A DNA stretch of 7,852 bases from Coriobacteriia bacterium (GTDB lineage: Bacteria; Actinomycetota; Coriobacteriia; Anaerosomatales; SLCP01). The position numbers were made by a program, and so were the translations under genes. The stretch's first letter is position 1; every line of letters begins with the position of its first letter. Under the pieces are notes generated by a model, which saw only the letters and a program-made list of their open reading frames with translations, had not been told where the DNA came from and did no database searches. Shown one piece after another: positions 6,241-7,852 of this stretch. Where the stretch lies: positions 1 to 7,852 of the forward strand of contig SLCP01000163.1 in NCBI GenBank assembly GCA_007125735.1, read 5' to 3'.

Positions 6241-7852
<1,612 letters not shown>

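Overview
The window is GC-rich (roughly two thirds G+C by eye) and densely coded. Genes overlap by 1 to 4 bases, several starts are GTG or TTG, and purine-rich ribosome binding sites are strong. This style, together with a PadR-controlled ABC exporter, VapBC modules and a PduO-type adenosyltransferase, suggests a high-GC bacterium, most likely an actinobacterium. That placement is an inference and I cannot name a genus. I see no phage, insertion sequence, CRISPR array, tRNA or rRNA. No stretch longer than 160 bases lacks a gene.

Layout from left to right. Bases 1-1271 (minus) hold most of a ferric-reductase-like membrane flavocytochrome whose C-terminus is cut by the window edge. Bases 1336-2048 (minus) hold a VapBC toxin-antitoxin pair, vapB1 then vapC1. 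Bases 2049-2216 form a divergent regulatory region with a 25-base inverted repeat over the likely vapBC1 promoter, a 12-base direct repeat and a 12-base palindrome. Bases 2217-2798 (plus) encode a cob(I)alamin adenosyltransferase, the only plus-strand gene. Bases 2832-3505 (minus) hold a second, different VapBC pair. Bases 3588-6111 (minus) are an operon of padR, a MacB/FtsX-like permease and an ABC ATPase, preceded by an AT-rich inverted repeat at 6164-6201 that overlaps a likely promoter. Bases 6241-7852 (minus) encode most of an AMP-forming acetyl-CoA synthetase whose N-terminus lies beyond the right edge.

How the genes work together. The PadR protein probably represses its own operon and responds to a small hydrophobic or toxic molecule that the transporter handles. 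Each VapBC pair is a self-contained toxin-antitoxin unit, autoregulated by its ribbon-helix-helix antitoxin. The adenosyltransferase makes coenzyme B12, the synthetase activates acetate, and the flavocytochrome moves electrons from NAD(P)H across the membrane. Nothing in the sequence ties these three to one pathway.

I found no clearly new system. The most useful leads are regulatory: the operator-like repeats at both VapBC and PadR promoters, and a PadR-consensus-like site (ATGT-N8-ACAT) at the stop codon of the transporter operon, just upstream of the second VapBC.
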